Shown: positions 34,271-46,284 of the stretch, piece after piece
Layout: each line of letters begins with the position of its first letter
How positions within the stretch are numbered: position 1 is the stretch's first letter
Source: Spirometra erinaceieuropaei
Taxonomy: Eukaryota; Platyhelminthes; Cestoda; Diphyllobothriidea; Diphyllobothriidae
DNA length: 64,000 nt
Assembly: GCA_902702965.1 (NCBI GenBank)
Contig: CACRXP010000009.1
Span: 1,721,766 to 1,785,765 of the forward strand
Reading direction: 5' to 3'
The notes under the pieces: generated by a model
Seen by the model: only the letters and a program-made list of their open reading frames with translations
Database searches by the model: none
Told to the model about the DNA's origin: nothing
Made by a program: the position numbers and the translations under genes

Positions 34271-35769
34271 GCAGTTAGCGAGGCAGTGGTGGACTTCGGT
34301 TCGATGACGTCAAAGTTGCTTGATAATATTTTTGGCTATTCAGTGATCACGATTGTATGAACTCGCTTAGGGTTGGACTTGTTATTTGGAAGTTCTAAAT
34401 ATTTCAGAACATAGCGCATTTTATTCGGACTCCGTAAATTCGGATGATATTTTTAAACAGGTTTTTCGTTATCAAGATGATTTAATGCATTTTCGCAAAT
34501 AGCTGCAAAAGTTGCGTTAGTAACGTTCATTAAACTCCCCATGCAGTCAAATCTACGCACACATCAACCTTGTTTTTTGTTATTTAGATAGGCAGAGCAC
34601 ACGTGAACGTGGATTATTTGGTCAAATGCGCACGGACTAGAAAGAAACACGCGGGCTCTCATCAATGCAAGGTGGACTCACGTCGTAAAGGCTGAGTGCG
34701 TGGATGTCGCGAAAGAGTTTATATATTAGCCAGCAGTCCAGTCGACAGGCTTTGTCGCAAATCACGTCAGGCATATTTAGTCTTGTTTTTCGGCACGTAA
34801 CGGCCCACATGCAAAGCTCAATGACTCCTCGTTTGCACTTTGCAAATCAAAGGTAAGAATCCCTCATTGGCATCTCACTGATTTTGCCACATGTCTGTGC
34901 TATTTACGCACAAATTCGGGAGCTTGTGTACCTGTTTTCCGCCAAGTACTCCTTCTTTGCGACTGCCCGTGTCCATGGAGGACTACAAGACGAGATGTAT
35001 GTTCTCCAGAAACCAGGATAGAAATTTCGTTGGCCTACTCTCTCTCTCTTTGTCTCGCCAACGAAACGACACCGAACACGCGCATGTTTCCCTGGTGTTC
35101 ATCGGCTGTAGACTTATCTGCCCACGTGCTCTACCAGCCGGTTTGGAAAATAAAGTTACATACAATATCACACTATCACTCGAAATGTTTTTCAATAAAA
35201 ATAGGCTTCGTAACCACCAAGAAGTGTAGCCCACGCAGTTGCTTTTGCAAGGCAAAAAATACTGGCTCTCCTGGGTGAAATACTTAGTTATCTAGCTTTT
35301 AACACCAATGTCCGTCCACTATGTTGGTGCTGCCGTTGATCGAACTGGTGGAAGGCGATGACTCACGCTCAGGCGATCAGACCAGGCTACCGTGGATGGT
35401 GTGCACTTTAATAATTAATTTAACGCGACGCGTAAAAAGACTCTTGTCCCACACAATGCATATTTATCGTATTTATTACCGAAAAAGTATGCGTCTTGGA
35501 GGTGAAGACCCGCCTTTCATTATATGTGGGCTATTTCCGGTGCTAATACTTGACCTACACTAAATCGGCATGTTTGCATCTATTTTTTTAGCAGAGGACA
35601 CAAAGCTAGTTGGAAGAGGTTTGACAAAACATTCACCGCCAACACGAATTTTATTTTTTCAATACATAGTCCAGTTTAGGCAAGATGTTGATAAACTTAT
35701 CGTATTCAGATCTTCACAGTCAGTGCTAACCGGAATTTTGACGAGTGTTTGAGATTTAGAAGCCTAATC
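34271..35769. other. Unassigned 1.5 kb, no gene recognised
   Basis: The 112-codon frame at 34891-35229 has no recognisable motif and is countered by an equally open antisense frame. Nothing supported. Confidence 0.35.
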
Positions 35770-36044
35770 GGTAAGATCATATTTCGTAGCCGCATTTCTT
35801 AGGAGTCAGGGATATGTGTTAATATTAGGGGTTAGGTTTAGGGATTGGTGTTCGGGGTTAAGGTTAAAGTTAGGAGTTAGTGTAAGGGGTCAATGTTACG
35901 GTTAGCGGTCAGTGTTAGGGGTTAGGACTAGAGTTAGTAGTAAGGGTTGGGAGTAAATGTTAAACCCCCTAATACGATCGGCCCCGTATTACATGCGGGT
36001 GAAGTTTGTTTAATGTAGGTGCAACTACGAAATAATATCCGACC
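35770..36044 (-). mobile_element. MITE family B copy B3 with telomere-like array
   Basis: Ends GGTAAGATCATATTTCGTAG and, inverted, CTACGAAATAATATCCGACC. The GGGGTTAGGTTTAGGG-like array spans about 35830-35965, then CCCTAATACGATCGGCCCCG. Same layout as B1. Confidence 0.84.
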
Positions 36045-36052
36045 GAGTCATT

Positions 36053-36645
36053 TGAAGTAAGGGGGCTAACTCACGAAATCTTGACAAAAATTCCGAAATG
36101 CGTATTGGGTTTCGTAAAGATTAGTTAAGTAGTGTTGTAAAACCAATCATTGTGCAGCATAATTCTATAATAATTCAGTTAGTCCAGGACGCCGGCTTTC
36201 AAACAAACTTCTTTGTGGCTACATACAAAAACCACACTTCGTTAAAAAACGACTAATTAAGTAACATGCATTTTTTTCATTGATTTTCGATTCCCCTAAA
36301 AATTCAATTATATCTCATGAAAAACATGCATACAAATATTCACTCTTTTGCTCAATCAGTAGAAAATTACATTTTTTTTCCATGAGATATGATTGAGTCT
36401 TTAAGGGCATCGAAAATTAATGAAAAAATGCATACTAATTAAGTAGTCATTTTCTAATGGAATATGGTTTTTGGATGCAGCCGCAGAGAAGCTTGTTCGA
36501 AAGCCGGTGTCCTGGAGTAACTGAATTATTATAGAATTATGCTGCACAATGATTGGTTTTACAACCCTACTTAATTAATCTTTTCGAAACGAAAACGCAT
36601 TTCGGAATTTCTGTTGACATTTCATGAGTTAGTCCACCTACTGTA
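36053..36645. mobile_element. Hairpin MITE copy c, loop deleted (about 593 bp)
   Basis: The left end is degenerate (TGAAGTAAGGGGGCTAACTC) while the right end is intact (inverse TACAGTAGGTGGACTAACTC). Both arms are present to the ATTCACTC/TCAGTAGAAAATTAC block, then they turn directly into each other at about 36380, so the usual central segment of about 380 bp is missing. It begins 9 bp from MITE B3. Confidence 0.82.
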
Positions 36646-36934
36646 TGTGAAGTTAAATTGTTGGTTATCGAGCAGCATAATCCCAGCTTATCTCGGTCAC
36701 GCTAGGCCCCGAAAATAGTGAAGAAGTCTTTCCTTGATTTTAGATGCTTTATAAATCCCTGATGGCAGTGATGTGTACTCCACGTACCCGACTTACGAAC
36801 ATCGCTCACAACCTACGTCGCCCCCCTCCCTTGCCCAATGACCATAACAAGCCGATCTCACCATGCGGGTGGCGTAGGAAGGATGAGTGTTAGTACCCGC
36901 TGAGGCCCCTATAAACTCTGTGAACTTCCCATAT
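36646..36934. other. Unassigned spacer
   Basis: Nothing recognised. Confidence 0.35.
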
Positions 36935-37712
36935 TTGAGATTTCTTTGTAATTCTATCAGTCTGAGACGTGTTTGCCAAACTGACTTTTCAAATTCAAAT
37001 ATATTTCACAGAAACATGGTTAAGATATGCTTTTATGTGCGCATTCGGTAGAAAATTGCATCATCTTGAAATGGCGCGCTCAAAAAAGAATATCTTTCGG
37101 TTTTAAAAAGTTTGTAATTATGAGGTTTATTAAGATCGGAAAATGTCTATTTATAATGGCATCATGTCTGTCAATTTAGAATTGCTCCTTGTGAAGTGTC
37201 CAACATAGTCTATATCCACTGCAAACTTTATGAGCCCGATGCAGTATCTTCTTAATGGTTTAGAGGAAATGTGATTTTCTATCCAGACTTTGGCCCGTAA
37301 AGCTTGAAGGCAAATGTAACGGCAGGCTGGACTCAAAATAATTCTGGATTGAAAAAAACATGAAAAATCGAAATATCCTCTATTTCAAACGTAGGACTAA
37401 CAGCTGACGGAATCTGTTGTCGAATAAAGCCAAGAAAGATTTTTTGATAATTTTTTCTATAAAATCAGTTTGAACTTATAGGGACATCGAAAATAATTTT
37501 AAAAATGCGAACTTATTAAGTATTCTTCCTTTTACCGCGTGGGACCAAGCGGCCAAATAGGGATGCCTCCAGAAGCCAGCCTCTTGATGTGCATAAAACA
37601 TTTCAGGATTATGCTGCGCGATAATCATTTTGACAATCCCACCTAGATAATTATTCCTAGTTGGAAACGTATATCAGTATTTTGGTTAAATTTTCATCAG
37701 ATACGTTAGTGA
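36935..37712 (-). mobile_element. Degenerate hairpin MITE copy j
   Basis: Blocks AATTCAAATATATTTCACAG, GCATTCGGTAGAAAATTGCAT, CGATGCAGTATCTTCTTAATGG, GTAACGGCAGGCTGG and ATTATGCTGCGCGATAATCATT follow the order of copies b and d. The left terminus is lost. Divergence is higher than in copies a, d, g and h. Confidence 0.6.
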
Positions 37713-38632
37713 CTATAAGTCCTCCCAGTTATCTGCCCTAACTAATTGCCAAAAAAGTTTCATAAGTGACTGCGAGACGACCCTCACGTCAACAGGCGCT
37801 TGGAATAGTAGTTCACAGTGAAAAGAAAGTTGGCGAATCCATCACTAGAAAAGTCAGACTGCAAAGAAACCTCTATCAAGGAATGTCTCTTCTTGTTTTT
37901 CTTCTTCTTCTTCTTTCGACATAGAATGTCTGTTATGCAGCCTTCAGTTAACTAGTGCGTAATTAAGAAACGAGGTCTGTATCCAATTAGCCGCTCAGTA
38001 CATATTTTACTACCCAGTAATGCATTTATATTCGCAGAATCAGACCAAAAGTCCAAAAACTGGCGAACACATTTTAAACTCTGAGAGAAAGGGGAGTTTT
38101 CTGTTTGCAGCGGAAACAACTTGTCGGAAAATGCATGGACGAACAAAAGGTTTCACGTTTCACCCCGACTTTACCTGAGGCAAAATGAAGACCGTGCGCA
38201 CTCATCAGCGGAATAGCCAGTAAAGTACTTTTACGGGGGATAAATTCTTAAGGAGAGCATTTTATCTGGACGAGCGCCTATTCATAGCAGGTCTGGCTTA
38301 CTTTTTTGCATGCGTGTCTACCCAAATGACGCAAAACGTCTTCCATGGAAAAGAGAACGTCCCAAGGACTCCAGCAGTTGAATTTACGTATGAAATACAT
38401 GCGCTTATCATTCCGAAATCGATCCGGATCCATTGACCAGGGCTCCAAATTAATAAGGAGTGACCTTCAGACAGGTAAAGGTATGCAAGAAAGAGAGATA
38501 GAGGTGCTGAAATAAATACGACGTTAATAAGAAGTAACATATTCCTCAGAAAAAGGATGAAAACACTGTCTATGCAATTATTTAAGTAAAAACTACAGCA
38601 CTAGCACGATAATGTCTAAAACCATCTTTACA
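37713..38632. other. Spacer with short TTC run
   Basis: TTC-rich stretch at 37890-37916. No gene recognised. Confidence 0.35.
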
Positions 38633-39627
38633 TACAATAGGAGGGCTAACTCATGAAATGTCAACCGAAATTCCGAAATACATTTTCGGTTTGAGAAGAT
38701 TAATTAAGTAGGGTTGCAAAAATAATCACCGCGCAACATAAATTTGCAATAATTCAGTTACATCAAAATGCCCGCTTTTAAATGACCTATCCGGCTGCAT
38801 GCAAGTACTATACTTTGTAAAAAAATGACTTCTTGTGTAACATGCATTTTTCTCATTGATTTTCGATGTCTCTAAATGTCCAATCATAGTTCGCGGAAAA
38901 CATGCATAAAAATATTCATTCTCCCGCTTATTCGGTAGAAAATTACGTCTTCTTCCAAGTTTACACTCGAAGGAAGGGTATAATTCGGTTTTACAAAACT
39001 TTCTTAATGCGGTACTCTATAACACCGTGAAATGACCGTTCATAAAGCGTCATGTTTCTGCATTTACCAATGCAGCTTGTAAAGTTAACAATATGTATCA
39101 AAGCCACTGTTGAATTTTAAAAACCCCGTATAGTCTCCTCTTAATACCGTAGAGAAATGTACGGTTTTCTGTACGCGGGAAACATACGGCTTGTAGTTTG
39201 AAAACCCTGAATGCAAATGCAGGGAGAGGTCGACTTCAAACTTATTTGGGAATTGAAAAAAATTTTGAAAACCGAATTATACCCTTTCTCCGAGTATGAA
39301 ACTGGAAGAAGACGTAATTTTCTACCGAACGAGTAAAAGAATAAATATTTTTATGCGTGTTTTCCATGAAGTATGATTGAATTTTTAAGGGTGTTGAAAA
39401 TCAATGAGAAAATTCAGGCTACGTAAGTAGTTATTTGTCACAGAGTATAGTATTTGCATGCAGTCGGATAGATGCTCATTTAAATTCCGGCATTTTGATG
39501 TAACTGAATCATTATAGAATTATGCTGCACAATGATTGGTTTTAAAACCCTACTTAAATAATCTTTTCGAAAAGAAAACGCATTTCTGAATTTCAGTTGA
39601 CATTTCATGAGTTAGCCCACCTACTCC
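38633..39627 (-). mobile_element. Hairpin MITE copy d (about 995 bp)
   Basis: The left end TACAATAGGAGGGCTAACTC and the right end ATGAGTTAGCCCACCTACTC pair, with long arms through CGAAATTCCGAAATAC, ATTAATTAAGTAGGGTTG, GTAACATGCATTTTTCTCAT and TTCGGTAGAAAATTACGTCT. The loop includes GTATAGTCTCCTCTTAATAC in the minus orientation. No coding capacity. Confidence 0.85.
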
Positions 39628-39991
39628 ACAAATGAAGTGATGTGTAAAGTTAATCTGACTCTACTTGATTGGAGGTTTTAACGTCCTATTGCGAGCATAT
39701 GATGCAATTTTCTCCCTACGTATAACTTAAAATGGAGTTAGTTAGGGTAAAGAGGATTTCGCCCGATTTATCTGATAATGGCGTCAAAAGCTGGTCAGGG
39801 AGTAAACGATGTAACTTAAGTTGAACTGTACGCGAATCATTTTCTGTGTACCAGGAGAACATGTTTTTCATAAAATCATTCGATTACCTTTGTTGACCGT
39901 AGTGTTTGCCGAGTTTTCGTGCGTACTAGAAATGCTGGCGCACGATTTATAGTTTTTTGTCCCTTCAATCGACATTCTGATTGAATATTTT
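39628..39991. other. Unassigned spacer
   Basis: Nothing recognised. Confidence 0.35.
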
Positions 39992-40345
39992 GGTAAGATT
40001 GCGCTTGATGGCCCTAGCTGATGGACACAATACTGTTGGGGTTGGTGTTACCTGTTAGGGTTAGGGGTTATGGTTAGGGTTAGACGTTAGGGATAAAAAT
40101 TAGGGTTAGAAGTTGGGGTGTAGGATAGGGGGTTATAGTTGGGGGTCAGGGGTAGGGTTTGGAGTTAGCGCATTGAAACTGCAACCAAAAAGTCCCAATA
40201 GCTTTTCTTTCGCATGTAAGTACTTGACCCCGTCGCCTGTGCGTTGCCCGACTCCACCTGTAAAAATCCTTATGATCACCGGTCCGGTCTTAGAGGTGAC
40301 TGGGGGTTGTTTACTTCAGATGGGGCAACATAACCACATCTGACC
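39992..40345 (-). mobile_element. MITE family A copy A4 with telomere-like array
   Basis: Degenerate left end (GGTAAGATTGCGCTTGATGG) and well-kept right end (GATGGGGCAACATAACCACATC). GGACACAATACTGTTGGGG leads into a GGTTAGGGGTTATGGTTAGG-like array (about 40040-40170). CAATAGCTTTTCTTTCGCAT and TTGACCCCGTCGCCTGTGCG match A1. Confidence 0.8.
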
Positions 40346-41104
40346 TATATTTTGTGTTCCATGTCCATCAAATTCCCCAAAACATGATAGCACTTGAAAG
40401 CATTTGGGTAAGTAGGACGTTTTGGAGAATTTATTTATATATACAAACCCAGACAAACATGAAAACTAACTGCCGAAGAAGAATTTACACCACAAACCAA
40501 CCAACTGAATGATATTCCCTAGTAAATTCTCCCTGTGAAAATCGTTTCAACAAGGTATTTCATTGATGAATGCCCACGTACACTATCTTCTTGCAAACTT
40601 GTAGCAGCTGACCTATCTCATGGAATGTTAGTTAAAACTATGTTTTCAAGTAGAAGACCTGACCAGGCGGTGTTGTGATGTTGAATATCATGCGATACAA
40701 TCCAGCGGGAGAAGATGTGGTTGCTTGAACATGAAGTTCCGATTCGCTCTCGAACACACCACCAGAGACGGTCACACACAAGGGCATTGGCGGGACAAGC
40801 GGTGCAGTATTTATAGGATGCCGTTGTCATGCAACCAAATGTCTACCATTAGCAGCACCTGTGTTTGTCGTTGGGAGGTTTATTCGATGCTTTGATGGTT
40901 TGATAGGCCGTACCCGGGCCTTCAACCGCCACGACTTTGCCTCATCTTCTTCTGTATCACTTCCTGTAGCACACTTATTCAATCTATCGGCACTGCAGCA
41001 TGGTGCCAATATGCTTTAGTTATGTCAACATGCCGGCTCTTGAATATGTCTCTTTACGGTCGCCTATGCATAACCCACTCGAGATGAATTGGCTGCCAGC
41101 GTAG
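40346..41104. other. Unassigned, no gene recognised
   Basis: Nothing I can identify; short frames only. Confidence 0.35.
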
Positions 41105-41622
41105 TAAAGTAGGTAGGCTTACTCATAAATGTCAACCGAGATTCCAAAATTCGTCTTCGTTTCGAAAAGATTGATTAAGTATGGTTGTAAAAAAGATCAT
41201 CCTGTAGCATCATCCTATAATGATTTGGTTACCTCAGGGCGTCGGCTATCGAAATCACTTTTTAAAACCGAATTATACTCGTCCTCCGAGTATAATATTG
41301 AAAGAAGGCGTAATTTCCTACGGAATAAGCAGAAGAATGAATACTTTTATGCATGCCTTCTATAAAATATAATTGGATTGTAAGGGCATCGGAAATCAAT
41401 AAAAAAATGCGTGCTACTTAGGCAGTCCTTTTTACAGAGTATAAGTTTTGCATGACGCCGAAAAAAAATTATTTTGATAGCCGGCATCCTGTGGTAACCT
41501 AATTATTATAAAGTGACGCTGCATGATGATCATTTTTACAACTCTTCTTAATTAATCTTTTCAAAACGAAAACGCATTTCGGAATTTCGGTTGGCATTTC
41601 ATGAGTTAGCCCACCTACCGTA
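41105..41622. mobile_element. Hairpin MITE copy e, internally deleted (about 518 bp)
   Basis: Left end TAAAGTAGGTAGGCTTACTC, right end ATGAGTTAGCCCACCTACCG. Most of the inner left arm and the loop are gone: the left arm ends after GGCTATCGAAATCACTTTT and joins the AAACCGAATTATACTCGTCC block of the right side. Confidence 0.75.
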
Positions 41623-41814
41623 TGTATTTTTCCGCTGATCTTGGATATCTACGTAAATCCAAATATATTTTGTAGTAAACCGCATTAAACATTCTTGCTG
41701 CCCTCACTTGCCAGAAAAGGATGTCTTCTACTTGTACTAGAATGAACAGTATCAGTTGGTTTAAAGGACGTTTCAATTACGGGAGTTGTGAATATCCCGA
41801 AGTGTGCACTGAAA
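41623..41814. other. Short spacer
   Basis: Nothing recognised. Confidence 0.3.
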
Positions 41815-42812
41815 GTAGATATGCTGATTCAACCGGAATTCTGAAATGCGTTTTCGATCCAAAAAGATTCCTTGAGTAGGGTCGTAATATTAATAACCGT
41901 GCAGCGTAATCCCATGATAGGTTAGTTAGTTCAGGATGCCGGCTTTTGGACGAACTCCTCGGCTGCCTGCAAAATTTATATTCGACTAAGTAAGTTACAT
42001 AAAACCTTCCATTTCTTTTCGATGCCTTTGTAAATTCAAATATATTTCATGGGAAACATACATAAAAATACTCATACTTCAACCATTTAGGAAGGAAATT
42101 ACGTCTTCTTTAAATCTTACACTTGAAGGGTGAGTATAACTCGGTTTTAAAAGACTTTTCCAATTCCTCAATAATTTCGAACACGACCCGCCGTCAAACT
42201 TGCATTCGAGTTTTCCATACTACAAGCTTTATATTTTTGTGCACGGAAAATTATATTTGTCTCTACGTTAATTCGGGCTGCTTATGAAGTATACAACGGG
42301 GTCTGCATCTGCTGCAAAATTTTATGAGCCCTTGATGACTTTTTGTTGGTAACGTAGAGAGGTATGTACTTTCCCTTACACTGATAATGTATCGTGCACA
42401 TGTAGTTTGGATAGCATGACGTAAGTGCAGCTTTAAGTCAGGTTTGAAATTGTTCTTGAATTTAAAATCTTTTTTTACCCAAGGATAATCTTCTTCAAGT
42501 ATCAAAGCTGCGGAAGCCCGACCTACTACCAAGTGGGTACAAGAAAGGGTATTTTGCTTGCATGTCTTCTGCAATGTGTGTTTGTATATGTAAGGACGTC
42601 GAGAATCAATAAATGGATTCAAATCTCAGAATGTAAGCTTTTAATGTGTCCGAAATAGAGCTCATTTAAAAGCCGGCATCTTGATCGACTGAAATATTTT
42701 GGGATTTTAACGCATGATGACCAATAATACAATTCCCTACAAGTCAATTTTTATAATCAAAAATAAATTTCGGAATTTCGGCTAACGTTTGAGAATATAG
42801 GCCAGCTGCTGA
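41815..42812 (+). mobile_element. Degenerate hairpin MITE copy f (about 1 kb)
   Basis: Colinear with copies a and d but strongly diverged: CGGAATTCTGAAATGCGTTTTCG, GTTCAGGATGCCGGCTTTTGG, AAATTCAAATATATTTCATGG, TTACGTCTTC on the left and AAAGCCGGCATCTTGATCGACTG, CGGAATTTCGGCTAACG on the right. Its terminal TACAGT is no longer readable. A 119-codon minus-strand frame across the loop is not accepted as a gene. Confidence 0.65.
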
Positions 42813-43089
42813 AATTTGCAAAAAATTATAAACTTTTGCCCTGCTTGTGTGCTTCCCCAAAGATGAGGATAATTTTCTGCCTCAAACAAATAAAGCGTTT
42901 CCATCTTGATTTCAGCCATTTCATTACTGTCATGAATTTACCAACATTAAGGCCAAATAAACAGAAGAAAAAACGTTATTCAAAAATCAACGCTGCGCAC
43001 CCGGTAGACTGCATATTAGTGGGAAGCAGACCTTGAAATAATTAGCATACCACGAACGGAAGAGGATATGCGCATCCCAGGTTATTGTT
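42813..43089. other. Unassigned spacer
   Basis: Nothing recognised. Confidence 0.35.
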
Positions 43090-43815
43090 TAAAAGAAGAA
43101 GGCGCGATCACTGGGAGAGTAGATTTATTGGCCTTAGCTTTCGAAGTCGATCTGGAGTTCACCATCAGAGACTGCTGGAGTGCAGCAAAGTGTGAACATT
43201 TATATCGTTGTTCAGTGAGGGGCGGGGACTATGTCCATGGCTAGGTCGGATTTTTGCTGCCTGGCGCACAATGGTCCCCCGTGCCAAAACTCTCCTTGCC
43301 ACTACAGAGGCCAAACAGGAGGACGGCGCCGCAGCTTACGAATACTTGAGCCCAAACGGGCCGTTCGGAGAGGCGACCCACTATCTCAAGTCGTCACTCA
43401 CACGCTGGAGGAAGGCCATGAGTTCAACATCGCCAGCACGCGGATATTGGCGCGAGCCGGCAACAAGAAGGGGCGAGAACCGTTGGAGGCGTGGGTGTCG
43501 GACACCAGCTCTATCAATAGACACATTGATTTGTTATCACGCGCTCCGCCCACGCAGCCAGCTGGCGCAGCTCACATCGCCGCGACGTACAAACGCCCTC
43601 ACCTCGCCGGGGAACCATTGTGGGCCAGGCAGCACAAATCAGACCTAGCCACGGACGTAGTGCCCGCCCCCCCCCCCCCCCATCACAGCACAACGATAAA
43701 AACGTTCACGCGTTGCTGCACTCCAGCAGTCTCTGATGATGAACCCCTGTTCGAGTTCGAAAGTCAAGGCCAATAAATCTACCATCCCAGTTATCGTGAC
43801 TTCTTCTTCTTTCCT
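43090..43815 (+). pseudogene. Penelope-like element 3' end (GIY-YIG part) inside an inverted repeat
   Basis: Plus strand from 43231 carries an open frame of 181 codons. It includes CQNSPCHYRGQTGG (the YIG part reads YRG) followed by KRAVRRGDPLSQVVTHTLEE, GHEFNIASTRILARAGNKKG, REPLEAWVSDTSSINRHIDL, the conserved post-GIY-YIG region of flatworm Penelope-like elements. The N-terminal RT is absent. The fragment is enclosed by inverted arms: 43090-43230 pairs with about 43675-43815 (AGAGACTGCTGGAGTGCAGC, GTAGATTTATTGGCCTT, TCGTTGT). A C run at 43668-43681 interrupts one arm. An open frame with family identity suggests a relatively young copy. The Tyr-to-Arg change makes the nuclease doubtful. Confidence 0.85.
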
Positions 43816-45617
43816 ATTAGCATTCAAGAGTTAAAATGACAACTTCACGGTGGGACTTTTGGCGACTACCTAGAAAATATTTGTAAATGCCAGGATAATA
43901 TGGGCAAGTAAAAACAAGCAATTGTCCATAGGAGCAATTTTTACGTTTTGGACGTGTAATTACACAAAATTTTAAATTCAAATTTTTTGAAGAGCAAATT
44001 ATTTCCAGTTTGTTTTAAAAAACGTCCCCATTCACATCCTTTTTAACCGGATATACGTTAAACTGAAAACCAAATTTCAAATTTCGCCTGTTTATGTCAA
44101 TGTTCTCTGAGAGATAAACGCGGACCAGTGCGCCAATGATCTCTAGGACAGTTAGGAATACCACATATTTTCTAAATATAAGATGGTGGTGGTTTTTACT
44201 TCAGAATAGTACACTTTACCATCGATAAAATGACCTAAAAATGTTTTCTGCAAATAAAAACACAGTTTACTCGATTAAGCAGGCTATTAGGCAAATACAA
44301 ACAATGTTCCGGAGTTTTTCTCACTGATCGTCTGTATTTCCGCCTCCGCCTCTCACGAGTTACGACACATGATGCAGAGTCGATTGTAAACACTGAAAAG
44401 TGCACTCATATTTTACCGGCTTTCTGAGTTGCGCCAGCCGCCACCGACGCTAGAAACACATGACGGCGTTATGAAAACGCGCAGCAGATGGTGTTCTAAA
44501 GATTGTTTGCCCCTGACCAACCTTCTGAGCATTTGATTCGTCAAAAAATACTCATTCCCCTAACATCCCCACCTAGGAATTTAAGGAAAATTATACTTAT
44601 TTTGATTAGACGCACATCACTCACTTACTTGAAATGACTTGCAGTATGCGCATAGACAAATTATGTCCACTCATTTGAGGTGCATTTTCGAGTTTTTCGC
44701 ACTTTTATCCTGTTTGCTTAAATTAAATTCCACACTAGCAGAGAGGTATTTTGACTGATTTCCGAATTATAAGAAGTTTATCGTGGATTTATGCCTTTTG
44801 CATGAGCTAGATCGTGACTAGGAATTGGGCAACTGGGGGAACTTCTTAAGGGTTTTGGCCCCATGCTGGCAGGACCGTTGCTGTATTGAAACCGAGCGAC
44901 ATCGATGGTGTGCAAACTGCGCCGTAACTGTGACCGAATGTCGATCAGGAATGGTCTTCCTGACCACGCATGATACCATTCGAACCCGGATTTAGAGGTA
45001 TATGAGCGAAGTCCTGCAGCATATCTCTTACCACGCTCTCGCGCTGCCTCAGAAGTTCTTGATGGTTTTTCTGGCTGTCAAAACGTAGAAAGTGCAGTTG
45101 ATAGGAAAATCCCACCTACAGGATTGTTCGTGAGTGTAAATTTGGGAAGGGTGGTGAAGAAGAAGACGAGAGGCAGGATTTTGCAGCCACATATCGGTTC
45201 GCGTTGTCAGATCTGTCATTATCTGTGGTCTTAATGAGCTTTGTTCACAGCCGGACCTCAGTGACAGCGTGATGCCAAACTAAGACCGATGTTCAACTCT
45301 TTGTCCATGTAGTGGGGTTTTCACGCAAACCATAAAGTCACCAAGAATGTTTGCGGTTCTATTTTCCTGAAGCATCAATTGATAAATGAGGAATGTTTTA
45401 TGCAGCCCCGATTGTATGCAGATGGATGATCGATGACTTACCTCAGAACCTGTCTGTCCTTCTTTGACGTCGGCGTTTCTAGAAAAACCTGAACGGGCTA
45501 TTTAGGCTGCGATGCCGATGTTCAGCTCCCTTTTCCGTCCCGGCTTCCCTATCTTCAGTTTCTAATGAAGATTTAGGCTTTCGAATTTCGAATTTAAAAT
45601 ATCTTTACACATTCTCA
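43816..45617. other. Unassigned 1.8 kb, no gene recognised
   Basis: No frame above 60 codons with any motif, and no repeat match in the window. Confidence 0.4.
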
Positions 45618-45730
45618 TTAATAATATATAATATATTAGTTAATACAATATTAATATATTATGTTATATTATATAAGTTTATATAAGTTAATATATATAT
45701 ATATGATATACATGAAACTTAATATAATTT
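45618..45730. repeat. AT-rich low-complexity tract
   Basis: Alternating A/T with TATATA and ATTAATAT units (AATATATAATATATTAGTTA near 45623). Confidence 0.85.
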
Positions 45731-46284
45731 TATCACCCCTAAGATACCATATGTACACCATTTATATCAGGTCGAATGGAGTTTTCAGACATTTCGACTG
45801 CGAACTTATTCTTGACTGATATCATTAGCTCTGTGTATGCGTATTTATATCTTTTTAAAATGCACTATATATCAGAGCTGCTTAGTTATTGGTGCAAATG
45901 TTGCAATAAATATTCTGACACATACACCTTTTGTGTATTCGGTGAAAAAACGTATGTCAAATCATGTACCTTGAAATCAGAATTAGTAGTCCTGCACAGG
46001 AGATGATATGAGGACGCTCAAAAGGACAGCATGGAGAAACTGATACAGCCAGCTGTTAAAAATGAAATAAGTACTCTTTCACGCATTTATAGGAAGATGC
46101 AGGTTTCTGTATAGGTTGCCCAATTACTGATATTTGCGTGCATTTATCGCTGGAAATCGGACTAAATGTAAACAGAAAATAAAAACTTATGAAAAAAAAC
46201 TCTCCATCACTTCAGTGGTTATCTTTTCCGGGTTTAATTACCAAAAAGGCGCCTATTTGAGCAGTCGTGGAAGGCACAGAATCT
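45731..46284. other. Unassigned spacer
   Basis: A frame of 76 codons (45776-46006) has no recognisable motif. Nothing supported. Confidence 0.35.

Noticed and set aside
42263..42622. 119-codon minus-strand frame resembling 58399-58668
   Set aside because: Both are in the loop of the hairpin MITE; similarity is explained by nucleotide homology of the element, and other copies have stops.
43645..43827. Minus-strand 60-codon frame
   Set aside because: It overlaps the Penelope fragment in antisense and includes the C/G homopolymer.
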